From: Pirellulales bacterium
GTDB lineage: Bacteria; Planctomycetota; Planctomycetia; Pirellulales; JADZDJ01
Assembly: GCA_020851115.1 (NCBI GenBank)
Contig: JADZDJ010000278.1
Location: 1-64,000 of the forward strand
Length of the DNA: 64,000 bases
Direction of reading: 5' to 3'
How positions within the stretch are numbered: the first letter of the stretch is position 1; the number at the start of each line of letters is the position of its first letter. Of the stretch, positions 1 through 10,889 are shown one piece after another. A model generated the notes under the pieces. It had not been told where the DNA came from. It saw only the letters and a list, made by a program, of their open reading frames with translations, and did not search any database. A program made the position numbers and the translations under genes.

Positions 1-770
1 CAAACTTCAAAAACACTCGTAAATTCCCGATCCATTTCGCTTCCGCCCGCCGTTTTTTTGCGCACCCCCCCGGAAATGAACCGGAAATGAATGCCGCGAA
101 ATTCTTCACGGCGCTCGGGCAAAACGCACGTTTCCGATTCCTTCATTTCCACGCAAAAAATTTTTTTGAAAATCGCACGATGGCACCAATAATCAATCCT
201 GCGGAGAATGCGCGGACTGTCCAGACTGCCCTCCACCACGACAAAACGAAAAGCATTGGTCTGCAAGAAGGCACGATCAGCGCCGGCGCGATTGGCTTGC
301 CCACCCAAGAAGCTAACTGGTCGGCTACCGGGCAACCGCCGTCCCAACGGCACTCCTGGTACGAGTGGCGATTGGACAATGCTGCAGCAGGCCCGCGAAT
401 CGAAACGTCGAATGGCTTGACGCACCGCCGATGAAAACGGACACTGGGCAAATGAATGAGCCATTGGCGAATCTCTGGGTCGTGCGTCCATCGAGGAACT
501 CTTCGCGCTCTGCCGTATCAGGTGAACTGCGAAAACGCATCGATCCCGCTTCATCCTCAAGGCGGAATGTGAGGCGTACCCTTGGCGAAACTCCATAGGC
601 CCTGCGATTGGACGAATTCCGTTCTCCGAACTGATCATGAATTGACTCACGGCGAGAAGCAACGGTGGCATCGAGCCGGCGAAGTGCGAGAAAATCACCC
701 TCCTATCGGAGAGTGAACGCCGCCGCTGCAAACAGCACTCAACCTCTGAACCCTGAACTCTGAACCTTTC
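1..770. other. Intergenic leader with no supported gene
   Basis: I see no convincing coding region here on either strand: the short open frames have no recognisable domain and overlap one another. Two small repeats are visible. A perfect 11-bp tandem repeat (CCGGAAATGAA twice) lies at 70-91. Three copies of CTGAAC spaced exactly 7 nt apart lie at 746-765, immediately before the lpd start codon. An A/T-rich run lies around 155-175. No Shine-Dalgarno sequence precedes the downstream start at 771. Confidence 0.5.
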
Positions 771-2204
771 ATGTACTCTCCCTTGGTCGTTGTCGGTGGC
801 GGTCCCGGTGGATATGCCGCGGCTTTTATGGCAGCCGATCTCGGGATGCAGGTGACGATCGTCGAATCCAACTTGCGACTCGGAGGCGCGTGTCTGTTGC
901 GCGGCTGCATTCCATCCAAAGCGCTGTTGCACGTCGCCAAGGTCGTCAGCGAAGCCGGCGAAATGGCCGAGTGGGGCGTCGAATTCAGCCGCCCGAAGGT
1001 GAAGATCGAAGCCTTGCGGGCCCGCAAGGATAAAGTCATCGATGCGCTCACGGGCGGCTTGAAGCAGCTTGCCAAACGCCGAAACGTGCAAGTCATTCAT
1101 GCGAAAGCCTGGTTTCAAAACTCCACTTCGCTGCGTTTGGAACGGCTCGATCCGTCGGGCAAAACCGAAGAGCTGACGTTCGACCATTGCATTTTGGCCA
1201 CCGGTTCGCGACCGGTGAAGATTCCTCTGTTCGATCTGCCGTCGCCGCGCGTGATGGACTCCACGGGCGCGCTGGAACTTGCCGATGTTCCCGAATCGTT
1301 GCTGGTGGTCGGCGGCGGCTACATCGGCTTGGAAATGGGAACGGTGTACGCGGAGTTGGGGTCGAAAGTCACGGTTGTCGAGCTGACCGAGGGGCTGCTT
1401 CCCGGGGCCGACCGCGATCTGGTCAAGCCGCTGCACCAACGGCTGCAAAAGCGGTTCGCGTCGATCCTGTTGGGAACCAAGGTCGTCGGCCTGGTGGATC
1501 GAGGCGACTCGATCGAAGTCAAACTGCAAAACGCCGACGGCAGTCAGGAGCGTCGCGAGCAATTCAGCCGCGTGCTGGTTTCCGTCGGCCGCCGCCCGAA
1601 CAGCGACGGCATCGGATTGGAAAACACGAAGGTGACCATCGACCAGCGCGGCTTCGTCGAAATCGACGACCGCCAGCGAACCTCCGACGACCATCTCCTG
1701 GCGATTGGCGACGTGGCTGGCGAACCGATGCTCGCCCACAAGGCGTCTCACCAAGGCAAAGTGGCCGTTGAATCGTTGCACGGCGAAGGGGCGGTGTTCG
1801 AGCCGCGGGCGATTCCGGCCGTCGTATTCACCGATCCGGAAATTGCCTGGGCCGGTTTGACCGAAGACGAGGCCAAGCGCGAAGGCCGCGCGATTGAAGT
1901 CGCCCGCTACCCGTGGGCCGCCAGTGGCCGGGCCGTTTCACTTGGCCGCACCGAGGGTCTGACGAAGCTACTGATCGACCCGGACACCGACCGCATTCTC
2001 GGCATCGGCTTGGTCGGTCCCGGCGCGGGCGAACTGGTGGCCGAAGGGGTGCTTGCGATCGAAATGGGCTGTTCGCCGCGCGACGTGGCCGATTCGATCC
2101 ATCCCCATCCGACACTTAGCGAAACGGTGGCGTTTGCCTGCGAGTCATATCTCGGCACCGCGACAGAGATCTACAAGCCGCGCGCGACCCTGCGGGAAGC
2201 GTAA
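771..2204 (+). CDS. lpdA: Dihydrolipoamide dehydrogenase (E3)
   Basis: FAD-dependent pyridine nucleotide-disulfide oxidoreductase of 477 residues that reoxidises dihydrolipoamide in 2-oxoacid dehydrogenase or glycine cleavage complexes, passing electrons to NAD+. Seen: an N-terminal FAD-binding GGGPGGYAAAF motif (about residues 9-19), the redox-active disulfide in GGACLLRGCIPSK (Cys41 and Cys46), a second dinucleotide-binding GGGYIGLEMG motif near 183, an FAD-contacting LAIGDVAG near 310, and the C-terminal HPHPTLSE motif with the catalytic His446/Glu451 pair. Length is normal for the family. The ATG at 771 places the FAD motif at the usual distance from the N-terminus. No E1 or E2 genes are adjacent, so the partner complex cannot be inferred. 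It converges with the beta-helix gene downstream. Confidence 0.93.
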   Translation: MYSPLVVVGGGPGGYAAAFMAADLGMQVTIVESNLRLGGACLLRGCIPSKALLHVAKVVSEAGEMAEWGVEFSRPKVKIEALRARKDKVIDALTGGLKQLAKRRNVQVIHAKAWFQNSTSLRLERLDPSGKTEELTFDHCILATGSRPVKIPLFDLPSPRVMDSTGALELADVPESLLVVGGGYIGLEMGTVYAELGSKVTVVELTEGLLPGADRDLVKPLHQRLQKRFASILLGTKVVGLVDRGDSIEVKLQNADGSQERREQFSRVLVSVGRRPNSDGIGLENTKVTIDQRGFVEIDDRQRTSDDHLLAIGDVAGEPMLAHKASHQGKVAVESLHGEGAVFEPRAIPAVVFTDPEIAWAGLTEDEAKREGRAIEVARYPWAASGRAVSLGRTEGLTKLLIDPDTDRILGIGLVGPGAGELVAEGVLAIEMGCSPRDVADSIHPHPTLSETVAFACESYLGTATEIYKPRATLREA

Positions 2205-2345
2205 GATTCGCGCATCGCTAGGGATGATTCGCGTCGATCCGCCCAGCGAGTGAATCGAATTGCACAATCGAAGAAATTACGAGCGCAGATTTGTGTTGCC
2301 CACGCGTCTCGTACCATGCGTACAAAAAAGAGAGGCACATCTCGA

Positions 2346-5300
2346 CTACGCTTCGAACCACGCCATCGATGCGCTCAAGCCCCATGATTCGTCGACATCA
2401 AATTCGTCGAAATTCGCCGAGTGATGCATTGGCTCGCGACGATCGATCGGCAAGCTTTGTAGCCAATCATCGACGGCGGCCGGAGACAATTTCAATTGCT
2501 GGGGTGGAGCGACTAGATTACTTGCACGCGCAGCGCGCGTCGGCTTGGTGGACGCAAGACTCGTTGGCGACATTGCCTGCCCAAGGGCGGCCGCCACCGA
2601 ATTCATCCCGTGAGCAGTGCCGGAACTAGCGGAGATCGGCGGTCGAAGTGAGTGCAGTGCTGCCTTTCGTGGAGCAAGTGCTGCGGCGATGCTGGCGGCC
2701 GCGCTGTGGATTGGCTCCGTACCGACGGAGCCGTCGAGGTTTTCCGCGCGGGTCGGTTGCGCAACTCCCGGACTAGGCGTGTATGGAAAATTGATTTGCC
2801 AAATCACAAAATCCGCCCCATCCACATCACCGTCGCCGTCGGCGTCGCCGGTGGCCAAGGTTGCGCCGCTGGCCGTCGGATAGTGCGTTTGCCATGCGAT
2901 AAAGTCGGCCCCGTCGACATCGCCATCGCTGTCGAAATCACCGGGATGCGCCGCCACGACGATGCGGCCAGCGGAAAATTCGGAGGTTTCTAGCGGCATC
3001 ATCGGCGTGGCTAGGTTCTCGTCGAGATCGAACAGATACGTTGCCGTGGCAGTGATGAATTGCCCTGCCAAGACAACCATCGGAGCGATGAAATCAAACG
3101 ATGCATTGCCGTTGTTATCGGTCGTGACCTCGGTGAATCCAAGGAACTTTTCCCCTGGCCCGTGACCGGCCAATAGCAACTGCGAATTTGCGAACAGTTC
3201 GATGCGAAATGCACTATTGGGAACGCCATTGTACGTGCCATGAACACTCGTCGTTGCGTCGCTCGTCGCGGCGGACGTCAGCACGGGATAATTCCGCAGG
3301 TTGTTCGGGCCGCCGTCGGCGTCTTGAGCATCATTCGGCGTTATGCCGTCGCCGACCAGATCAATGCCCAGCGACTCGCCGAGATGACCGGGAACGTCCA
3401 TGACGAAGATTTGATTGCCCAAGAACGAATCGACTTGAGCGTAAAAATCTGGAATGCCTTGTTGAGAGGCCGCTTCGACGAAAGCCAGAACGGCGATGAA
3501 CACTCCCATCGCGTCGTCAAAAGTATTGGTGCTGAAAAACTGATCGCGGGCATCAAACACGGCTTGCGCCTCGTCGCGCAGCGGTTCGAGCGACACGATC
3601 GATGCTTCCGCAGCGCCCAGCGCTGGAAACTTATTGTCGAGCAATTGAATGGCGTCGGAGCCGTGGGTGGCAATAACGTTGCCCGCGCCCGCGGAAGTTC
3701 CTCCGATCATTTCGAACGGTGCCTGGACGAGCAGGATTCCCGTGCCCTCGTTGGTCCGGAATTGAGTTGCAGTACGATCCATGCCAATCAGGTTGCCTTG
3801 GAACTGATCGCCTCCGGAAAGGCGCTGTTCAATGCCGTTGGCCCCGTTTCCTGAGATCAGATTGCGCATGGCTGGATCGACGCCGCCGATGCGATTGAAT
3901 GCCGAACCTCGCAGCAAAACACCGTCTTCGCCGTTGCCAAGTTCAACCGTGCCGGAAACATCGGTGCCGAGGAAGCTGCCGTAAACTCGGTTTCCACCGA
4001 GCGATCTTAGATGAATCGCATTGCCACCAAAACGATTGATCACCAAACCTTGAACCAGGCTTACTTCCGCGCCCGAATCGAAATACAGCCCATCGGCGAC
4101 GACATTCGAGCCGTCGAGTTCAATCTTCAGCACCGTGTTCAGGCCACCAGGCGCAGGAGTCGTGTTTTGGCTGCTGCCGAGTTGCGAGTAGCCATCGATA
4201 TTTAGTTGCTGCGAAATCGCGGGCAGGTCGCTGCTGGTCCGAATGGAAAACCAACTATGCGGCCAGTCGGGATCGATCGCCGCGATGTTGGCGTCGTTGG
4301 CCTCGGTCGTGGTAGCGATCATCGCGAGGCTTACCTGCCCGGCCACGCCGTCATCTTGATAGAAAAAATGACGAGGATCAGTCGGTGGAATCGCAAACGT
4401 GATGGCATCGGCGCCGTCGCTCAATTCCGAAACAATGATTGCTTCGCGCAGCGAACCGACACCGGTATCACGAGTGTTTTTTACAATGGTGCTGTTCCCG
4501 CCCAGCGGGAAGATGCGCGAGAACTCCGAAGTACTGCTCCGCGGCCCACTACCGCTGTCTGTGATATCCGTGGCGGTGGCGGTCACGTATTGTTCGTCGT
4601 TGGGCAGCGCCGCGACATTGGCCGTAAAGCTGACATTGCCGCTGGAGTTAGTGGCGACGTCGACGAATCCCAAAAATGTTTTGCCTTCGCCATATTCGTA
4701 GGGACGACCAGGGTAGCTGAGCGAAGGCAGCGGGTCGCGCTCAACGTTGGCAAAAAATTCGATGCGGAAGTTCGAATTGGGCGTGCTAGCCAGCGTACCC
4801 TGAATTTCGGTGCCGCCGCCGGTGTCGGTAACCGCCGTCAGCACGGGTGAATTCTGAAGACCGTTTGCGCCCATGTCCTGATCAGGCGGAACGGATTGTG
4901 GCGGAATGTCGTTGGTGTCGTGTCCATTATTCCCCAGGTCGATGCCAATTCCCCAGTTCGAAAAAATGGAGTTCTGCGAGATCAGGTTGCCCGAGCCAAA
5001 GACGACGATGCCATCTGAACCGATGAACTCGTTGCCATGGAAGGCGATGGTGTTTTCGACGATGTCGTTGTTGTCGCTCTGGACAACTATTCCATTTCCA
5101 TTGCTCAGACCCAGCAGGCCGGTGACGTCGGGGCCGATAAAATTATGCTGAATCAGGTTGCCGTCACCGGCGTAGGAATTCAACAAAATACCCGTTTCGT
5201 TACCCGAAATGATATTCCCTGCGGCAGCCGTTGCCCCGCCGATTGTGTTGGCCGGCGCGTCAAGATAGATGCCAACGGTGTTGGTCAAGCTAATTGTGCC

Positions 5301-7811
5301 GGAACGGCCGGTGCCGATGAGGTTGCCTTCGATGAAATTGCTAGTCGCGGCATCGAACAGCCCGATACCAGCGGCATTGCCGGAGATCAGGTTGCGAGCT
5401 GCCGGCGTTGTGCCGCCGACCGTGTTGTTCGTCACCGCGACGGCCGATCCGCTAGTGCCGACGCCGGCAAAAGCGGGTTCGTAACCATAGGGAATGGCAA
5501 AGCCGATCGTGCCGGAAACATCGGTTCCGAGATAATTCCCCTCGATCTTGTTGCCGCTTCCCGATTGCAGTTGAATTTTCTGGCCGACGACACGGTTGAT
5601 CGCCAGCCCGCGAAGGGTGGCATTGCTGGTGTTCACGTGGATCATGCCGGTCAGCGCAGGGAGGCTGCCGCTCGCTTCGCCGTTGATTTCAATCTTCAAT
5701 ACGGAATTCAAGCCTTGTCCGACCGGATTGGTATTCGCGGCTGCTCCAGGTTGCGTGTAACCGTCGATCAACACGCTATCGGTGACGAACAACCGCGAAG
5801 CAAGTTCGATGGAATACCAACTGTGTGGCCAATCGGGATCGATGTCGCCAATACCGGCGTCGCTGGCTGCGCTCGTGGTGTTAATGCTCACCGGCGAGAG
5901 CTGACCCGCAACGCCGTCGTCTTGATAGTAAAGATGGTTGGGATCGTTGGCAGGAATCTCAAAACGAACCGTATTCATGCCGGCGACAAAATTAGCCGCG
6001 GTCAGCGCCTCGCGCAGCGAACCGCCGCCGCCGTCAGCCGTGTTGGTGACGGCGAAGACGGTATCGATCGGCACAGCGGCAGAGAATTCCGACGTGTTGT
6101 TGCGCGGGCCGCCGCCGGAATCAGTAATGTCGGTGGCCGTGGCCGTCACATAGGGCTGCCCAGCAGGCAGGGCCGGCAGGTCGATCGCAAAATTGATCGT
6201 ATTGCTGCCGCCGCCAATGTTCACATTGAGATCCCCCAGGAACGTTTGGCCCGGTCCAAAGCCGCTGCTGGAAGGCAGGGCGCTGGCGAAGAATTCTAAT
6301 CGGTAGTTCGAGTTGAGTTGACTGGAAAGCATTCCCTCGACGTGCGTCGTGGCGCCCTGGTCCGTGACGCTGGTAATGACTGGAAAATTCTGCAAATTGT
6401 TGGCGCCGATGTCGCTGTCGTCGGCGTCTTGTGGAAAATTCGGGCCGATCGTAGGGACCGCAAAATAAATCAGATCGATCGGCGCGGCCGCGGCAATCGA
6501 GTAGATCGAGTTCTGCGAGACGAGATTGCCGGTCGACGTCGCAGTGAAGCCAATCTGGATTCCGGCCATGCCAAAAGCGATGGTATTTCCTTTCACCACC
6601 GAGTGGTCGCCCGACAGGAAGATGCCGCTAAGATTGCCCAAATCCGCGCTGCCCGAGCTGTCAGTCCCCAGGTGATTTCCGACGATCGCGGTGCCAGTGG
6701 CGTTTTGGACATTGATCGCCGCGGCACCTTTCGCAATCAGGTTGCCTTCGCCCACTGCCATACCGCCGATCGTCGTGAACGAAGTAGATTCGATACCGAT
6801 TCCGTCATTGCCGTTGCCAAGCGGTTGTAGGCCAGTCCGGTCGGTGCCAATCAGATTGCCCTGAATGATCGCATGATGAGATTCATCGTCCAAATAAATT
6901 CCGTCATTGTCATTGCCGGAAATTAAGTTGCCTTCGCCCGCTGCACCACCGCCGATCGTGGTTCTTTCGGCATGGAAAGTGTAAACGCCATAAATCTTAT
7001 TGCCGAGATCCAGAGTGCCGGTGATGTCCGTGCCGATCCGATTACCTTGAATCACGTTATCATCCGCTGCTGCGGACACGATAGTGATGCCGTTGGTGCC
7101 GTTGCCGGAAATCAAGTTGCATTCGGCGGCATTGGCGCCGCCAATCGTGTTATTCGCCGACGAAATCAGCAACACACCATTGGCGGCACCGGCCATTGCC
7201 GCAGTGCCGGCGATATTCGTACCGATGAAATTACCGACGATGGTATTTCCGCTGGAGTCGATCCAAAGATTGTTGCTGAATCGATTCACCGCCAACCCGC
7301 GAATCGTGCTACCCCCGGATCCGGCAGCCAGGCGAAGGCCGGTTGCGCCGCCAGAAAGGATTCCCGCTAATTCAATTTTCAGCACGGTGTTGAGTGCTTG
7401 CGACGACCCGCCCTTGTTCACGCTCGCGCCAGGTTGAGAATAGCCGTCGATCGTGACCGGGTCGGTAATATTATCGAGCGCTGTTGCGGGGCTGATCGTG
7501 TGCGGACCTGCGCCGGCGATATTGAATCGAATCGTGTCGGCGTCGCCTGCGGTGGGTGTTCCGACGACCTGCGATTGCTCCGCGACGGTTAGCGTTGCAA
7601 ATGACAGCGTTCGATTGTTGATGAGAATTGCTTCGCGCAGCGTCAGTTCCGCATCCCGGAGATTGCTGTCGGCCGTTGTATCCACGGTGATTGTCGCGGC
7701 CAACATTCGGCGGTCTTCCAGTCGCTCGATGGACGACGCAAACCGCAGATCTCGCCTGCGAGTAGGACGACGGCGATTCCAACGACGTATGAAAGAGAGT
7801 TGTGACGCCAT
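2346..7811 (-). CDS. Giant secreted beta-helix protein with dockerin-like repeats
   Basis: Protein of 1821 residues. The N-terminus is Arg-rich and carries IERLEDRRMLAA (about residues 28-39), the planctomycete extracellular-protein signature that precedes export. The body has three tandem modules of about 500 residues, each opening with a CSLREA-like strand (TLREAI, SLREAL, SLREAI). Each continues as right-handed beta-helix rungs of the GNLISGN / GNxIGTDxTG type. Modules 2 and 3 share nearly identical openings (YQDDGVAGQ, DPDWPHSW). Near residues 1622-1675 lie two Asp-rich EF-hand-like repeats (GDFDSDGDVDGADF and GDADGDGDVDGADF), a type I dockerin pattern. A low-complexity Ala/Pro/Ser tail follows. 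Family knowledge suggests a cell-surface or extracellular role; ligand and function are unknown. The third module has a helix-rich insertion around residues 1395-1470 that departs from the beta-helix pattern. Confidence 0.85.
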   Translation of the reverse strand: MASQLSFIRRWNRRRPTRRRDLRFASSIERLEDRRMLAATITVDTTADSNLRDAELTLREAILINNRTLSFATLTVAEQSQVVGTPTAGDADTIRFNIAGAGPHTISPATALDNITDPVTIDGYSQPGASVNKGGSSQALNTVLKIELAGILSGGATGLRLAAGSGGSTIRGLAVNRFSNNLWIDSSGNTIVGNFIGTNIAGTAAMAGAANGVLLISSANNTIGGANAAECNLISGNGTNGITIVSAAADDNVIQGNRIGTDITGTLDLGNKIYGVYTFHAERTTIGGGAAGEGNLISGNDNDGIYLDDESHHAIIQGNLIGTDRTGLQPLGNGNDGIGIESTSFTTIGGMAVGEGNLIAKGAAAINVQNATGTAIVGNHLGTDSSGSADLGNLSGIFLSGDHSVVKGNTIAFGMAGIQIGFTATSTGNLVSQNSIYSIAAAAPIDLIYFAVPTIGPNFPQDADDSDIGANNLQNFPVITSVTDQGATTHVEGMLSSQLNSNYRLEFFASALPSSSGFGPGQTFLGDLNVNIGGGSNTINFAIDLPALPAGQPYVTATATDITDSGGGPRNNTSEFSAAVPIDTVFAVTNTADGGGGSLREALTAANFVAGMNTVRFEIPANDPNHLYYQDDGVAGQLSPVSINTTSAASDAGIGDIDPDWPHSWYSIELASRLFVTDSVLIDGYTQPGAAANTNPVGQGLNSVLKIEINGEASGSLPALTGMIHVNTSNATLRGLAINRVVGQKIQLQSGSGNKIEGNYLGTDVSGTIGFAIPYGYEPAFAGVGTSGSAVAVTNNTVGGTTPAARNLISGNAAGIGLFDAATSNFIEGNLIGTGRSGTISLTNTVGIYLDAPANTIGGATAAAGNIISGNETGILLNSYAGDGNLIQHNFIGPDVTGLLGLSNGNGIVVQSDNNDIVENTIAFHGNEFIGSDGIVVFGSGNLISQNSIFSNWGIGIDLGNNGHDTNDIPPQSVPPDQDMGANGLQNSPVLTAVTDTGGGTEIQGTLASTPNSNFRIEFFANVERDPLPSLSYPGRPYEYGEGKTFLGFVDVATNSSGNVSFTANVAALPNDEQYVTATATDITDSGSGPRSSTSEFSRIFPLGGNSTIVKNTRDTGVGSLREAIIVSELSDGADAITFAIPPTDPRHFFYQDDGVAGQVSLAMIATTTEANDANIAAIDPDWPHSWFSIRTSSDLPAISQQLNIDGYSQLGSSQNTTPAPGGLNTVLKIELDGSNVVADGLYFDSGAEVSLVQGLVINRFGGNAIHLRSLGGNRVYGSFLGTDVSGTVELGNGEDGVLLRGSAFNRIGGVDPAMRNLISGNGANGIEQRLSGGDQFQGNLIGMDRTATQFRTNEGTGILLVQAPFEMIGGTSAGAGNVIATHGSDAIQLLDNKFPALGAAEASIVSLEPLRDEAQAVFDARDQFFSTNTFDDAMGVFIAVLAFVEAASQQGIPDFYAQVDSFLGNQIFVMDVPGHLGESLGIDLVGDGITPNDAQDADGGPNNLRNYPVLTSAATSDATTSVHGTYNGVPNSAFRIELFANSQLLLAGHGPGEKFLGFTEVTTDNNGNASFDFIAPMVVLAGQFITATATYLFDLDENLATPMMPLETSEFSAGRIVVAAHPGDFDSDGDVDGADFIAWQTHYPTASGATLATGDADGDGDVDGADFVIWQINFPYTPSPGVAQPTRAENLDGSVGTEPIHSAAASIAAALAPRKAALHSLRPPISASSGTAHGMNSVAAALGQAMSPTSLASTKPTRAARASNLVAPPQQLKLSPAAVDDWLQSLPIDRREPMHHSANFDEFDVDESWGLSASMAWFEA

Positions 7812-8272
7812 CGGTAGGCAATCCTGTTGAACATTCGAGGCTACATAAGGAAATCGCCAAGTAGCGACATTCTGAGTCGAGTTGCATTTGCAGCTTCACT
7901 CTGCCCATCGGCGAAGCCGCGGTGGAGATTAACCGCGATTCCCTTCACTGTCGTTTTGCGTTGGCGTCTGCGGTCGCCCGATTGTGTCGCATCCAGCCGC
8001 CCGCTGGATAATCTACCCAGATGGTGGACCGAATGCCAGAATTTTATCACAAGGGGAAAAGAAATCCGCTTCGAATCGCTGTTTCTGATTGGCACTCCCT
8101 GCGTTGCGATTCGACGTTGGCTTTTCGTGAGCACATGCAACATCTGGTAGCAAGTCGCTCCCGCCCGAGACCGTCGTCGCGAACTTGGAGATCAGCGCAA
8201 ACTAGCATCGCGGCCGTTATAAAACAGATGATCACTTTCACGCAGCGCTCTGGCGGGTTGGCAATGCCGCGC
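7812..8272. other. Intergenic region upstream of the beta-helix gene
   Basis: This lies between the end of ftsH and the start of the beta-helix gene, both on the minus strand, so it should hold the promoter of the latter. I could not identify convincing -35/-10 boxes, a terminator hairpin or a coding frame. Short open frames on both strands lack recognisable features. Confidence 0.5.
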
Positions 8273-10369
8273 CTACATGCTGCCTTCCGCGGGATCGCAT
8301 TCGCGCGGTAGCGGCGCTTCGACGGCTGATGGTGAGTAGCGTTTACGTTCGGCCGTCGTGCCAGGAACGATTAGCGGGCTAGACGAAGTGTCGTCGATGA
8401 TTTCCTTCAATTCGTCGCCATCGATGACTTCGCGTTCGATCAACCGCTTGGAGAGCGCTTCGAGCGATTCCTTCCGCGCGGCAAGAATCTGCCGCACCTT
8501 ATCCATCGATTCGTCGATGATACGTTTCACTTCTTCATCGATCTCGCGGGCGGTCTGCTCGCTGTGCATTCGCGGCCGACCGACGTCACCGCCATTGCCG
8601 AGCAGAAAGGGAGAGCCGTTTGTTTCGCGGAAATTTACCCGGCCCATGCGGCTCATGCCGTAGTCCATCACCATCGCACGGGCAATGTCACTGGCGCGTT
8701 CCAGGTCGTTTTGCGCGCCGGTGGAAACATCGTCGAACGTCATTTCCTCGGCGATCGTGCCTGCCAACAACACTTGAATGCGACTTTCCAATTCGCTTTG
8801 CGTCATCAAATAGCGGTCGTCTTCAGGGCGCTGCATCGTATAGCCCAGCGCCGCCAATCCGCGCGGAATGATCGAAACTTTATGCACCGGATCGGTATTC
8901 GGCAGGCTGCACGCGACCAGCGCGTGTCCGGCTTCGTGATAGGCCACTCGCTGCTTTTCGTCGGCGTGAATTACGCGTTTTCGCTTCTCCAAGCCGGCCG
9001 TGACGCGTTCGACGCCTTCGTTGAATTCATCCATGCCGACGGAATTTTTCCCTTTGCGAGCCGCGAGCAGAGCGGCTTCGTTGACCAGATTTGCCAAGTC
9101 AGCGCCGACGAAGCCGGAAGTTAGACCGGCGATATCCTTCAGGTTGACGTCGCTCCCCAGCTTCACGTTTTGCACGTGGACTTTGAGGATGTCTTCGCGG
9201 CCTCGCACATCGGGGCGATCGACCAGGACGTGGCGATCAAATCGGCCTGGCCGCAGCAGGGCGGGATCGAGCGTTTCCGGCCGGTTCGTCGCGGCCATCA
9301 CAATCACGCCGCTGTTGGAGCGGAATCCGTCCATCTCGACGAGCAATGCGTTGAGGGTTTGTTCCCGCTCGTCGTGGCCGCCGACGACGCTGGTACCGCG
9401 AGTTTTTCCCAGGGCATCGAGTTCATCGATGAAGATGATGCACGGTGCCTTGGATTCGGCCTGTTGAAACATATCGCGCACCCGAGCCGCGCCAACGCCG
9501 ACGAACATTTCGACAAAATCGGAGCCTGACAGGCTGAAGAACGGCACGCCCGCTTCGCCGGCAATGGCTTTAGCCAGCAGCGTCTTGCCCGTTCCCGGCG
9601 GACCCACGAGCAACACACCTTTGGGAATCCGCCCTCCGAGCGCCTGGTAGCGTTCGGGCGTTCGCAAGAATTCAACGACTTCGCGCAATTCTTCGACGGC
9701 TTCATCGATGCCCGCTACGTCCTCGAACGTGATGCCGATATCTTCTTGCGCATACATCTTGCCGCGGCTACGACCGAAGGCCATTGGGCTGCCAGCGCCG
9801 CCGAGCCTTCGCAAGATGAAAAACAGCGCGATCAGCATTACGGCCGTCAGCCCCACCATCTGCATCAATCCGCGCCACTGGCTGGGGCCTTCGGCAATGT
9901 CGTAGCGGAAGCCGTATTTTGTCAGCATTTTTTTCAGCGTCTCATCCCCTGCATCTCCGGGCGTCTTGTTGACGTGGAACGAGGCCAAATTGGATTCGTC
10001 ACGCTGTTCGAAGTTTTGGGGAGTGCCGCCTGCGGTTTTCGTGAGCACGTCGCGATGGATCTTGCCTGTGATGTCGTGCGTGGAAATCAGAATCTCCGTA
10101 GGGTCGTAATAGCGCACTGCTTGAGGTTTTTCTTTCGTCCCTTCCTCGACGATAAAGCCGCCGCTACTACGAGATGCTTCCACGATCTTTTCAAAATCCG
10201 AGTACGACAATTCGTGAGGAGCATCTTGGCGCAGCCAGCCCAAAACGAGAACGATTCCTATTCCCAGCGCCAGGAGATACCAGACGAAGTTGTTGCCGAC
10301 TGGCGTGGGTTTCTTCTCAGGCCTGATTTTGCCGCCGTCGGGCCTGGTAGTTTTCGATTTTTTTTCCAT
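8273..10369 (-). CDS. ftsH: ATP-dependent zinc metalloprotease FtsH
   Basis: Membrane-anchored AAA+ protease of about 698 residues that degrades misfolded membrane proteins and regulatory substrates. Seen, numbering from the chosen start: a Lys-rich N-terminus, a first membrane segment near 25-45 ([16 protein letters not shown]), a periplasmic domain, a second membrane segment near 168-187, and Walker A GPPGTGKT (256-263). Walker B FIDELDA (about 313-319), the second region of homology ending RPGRFDR, and the zinc-binding HEAGH (478-482) follow. The chosen ATG at 10369 precedes MEKKSK; an upstream in-frame ATG at 10447 would add 26 residues of Arg-rich sequence with no family precedent. The periplasmic domain is somewhat long, as seen in planctomycete FtsH paralogues. 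It is divergent from dxr. Confidence 0.92.
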   Translation of the reverse strand: MEKKSKTTRPDGGKIRPEKKPTPVGNNFVWYLLALGIGIVLVLGWLRQDAPHELSYSDFEKIVEASRSSGGFIVEEGTKEKPQAVRYYDPTEILISTHDITGKIHRDVLTKTAGGTPQNFEQRDESNLASFHVNKTPGDAGDETLKKMLTKYGFRYDIAEGPSQWRGLMQMVGLTAVMLIALFFILRRLGGAGSPMAFGRSRGKMYAQEDIGITFEDVAGIDEAVEELREVVEFLRTPERYQALGGRIPKGVLLVGPPGTGKTLLAKAIAGEAGVPFFSLSGSDFVEMFVGVGAARVRDMFQQAESKAPCIIFIDELDALGKTRGTSVVGGHDEREQTLNALLVEMDGFRSNSGVIVMAATNRPETLDPALLRPGRFDRHVLVDRPDVRGREDILKVHVQNVKLGSDVNLKDIAGLTSGFVGADLANLVNEAALLAARKGKNSVGMDEFNEGVERVTAGLEKRKRVIHADEKQRVAYHEAGHALVACSLPNTDPVHKVSIIPRGLAALGYTMQRPEDDRYLMTQSELESRIQVLLAGTIAEEMTFDDVSTGAQNDLERASDIARAMVMDYGMSRMGRVNFRETNGSPFLLGNGGDVGRPRMHSEQTAREIDEEVKRIIDESMDKVRQILAARKESLEALSKRLIEREVIDGDELKEIIDDTSSSPLIVPGTTAERKRYSPSAVEAPLPRECDPAEGSM

Positions 10370-10889
10370 TCGAAAGTGCAATTCTCGTAAGTTCTTGGGC
10401 CGCGCACACCGACGACGGGCCGCGAGCCGATCCGATCTACCGCTCAAACTGTAGAATTAAGTCTACTGTTCATCGTATGCCGCCCCGTCGATTCGTACAA
10501 CTGAGCAGTATTTCGGACGAACTTACCGCCAATTCCTGCGGTAAAGTAGGCAAAATCGGCACCAATGCGATCAACCAATCGTCGATTTGCCCAATTCAAT
10601 TTGCTGCCCAAAGTTGTTGGGATATACGTCTTTCTGATTTTACCATTATCGATTAACACAACTCCGAGCCGCGCCGCTTGGAAGCGAGGTCACCCCAACT
10701 GCTTCCTGAAGTGCGCAGATCCGATTAGGGCATGCGACCGTGGCGGCTGTCGAAAACGATCTCAACGATTGGCTGTCGGGAGTATTTCTAACCCATGGTC
10801 CAGTTTCCAGTTGCCGCAAGTGCAGGGTACACTTAGAATCCCGATGGAAATCGCCTCTTTATCTTCGATCTCACCGCCAAACGCAGCGT
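10370..10889. other. Divergent ftsH/dxr intergenic region
   Basis: A 520-base gap between divergently transcribed ftsH and dxr, expected to contain both promoters. I see no consensus -35/-10 pair, RNA gene or supported coding frame. Frames that extend dxr upstream encode sequence unlike the family. Confidence 0.45.

Noticed and set aside
87-598. Several overlapping short frames before lpd
   Set aside because: No domain, signal peptide or ribosome site, and frames conflict on both strands.
5037-6299. 420-codon plus-strand frame inside the beta-helix gene
   Set aside because: It is the complement of repeated beta-helix codons on the minus strand. The product shows no family and the minus-strand protein is well supported.
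8564-9124. Plus-strand frame opposite ftsH
   Set aside because: FtsH motifs on the minus strand cover the whole stretch; the antisense frame has no recognisable domain.
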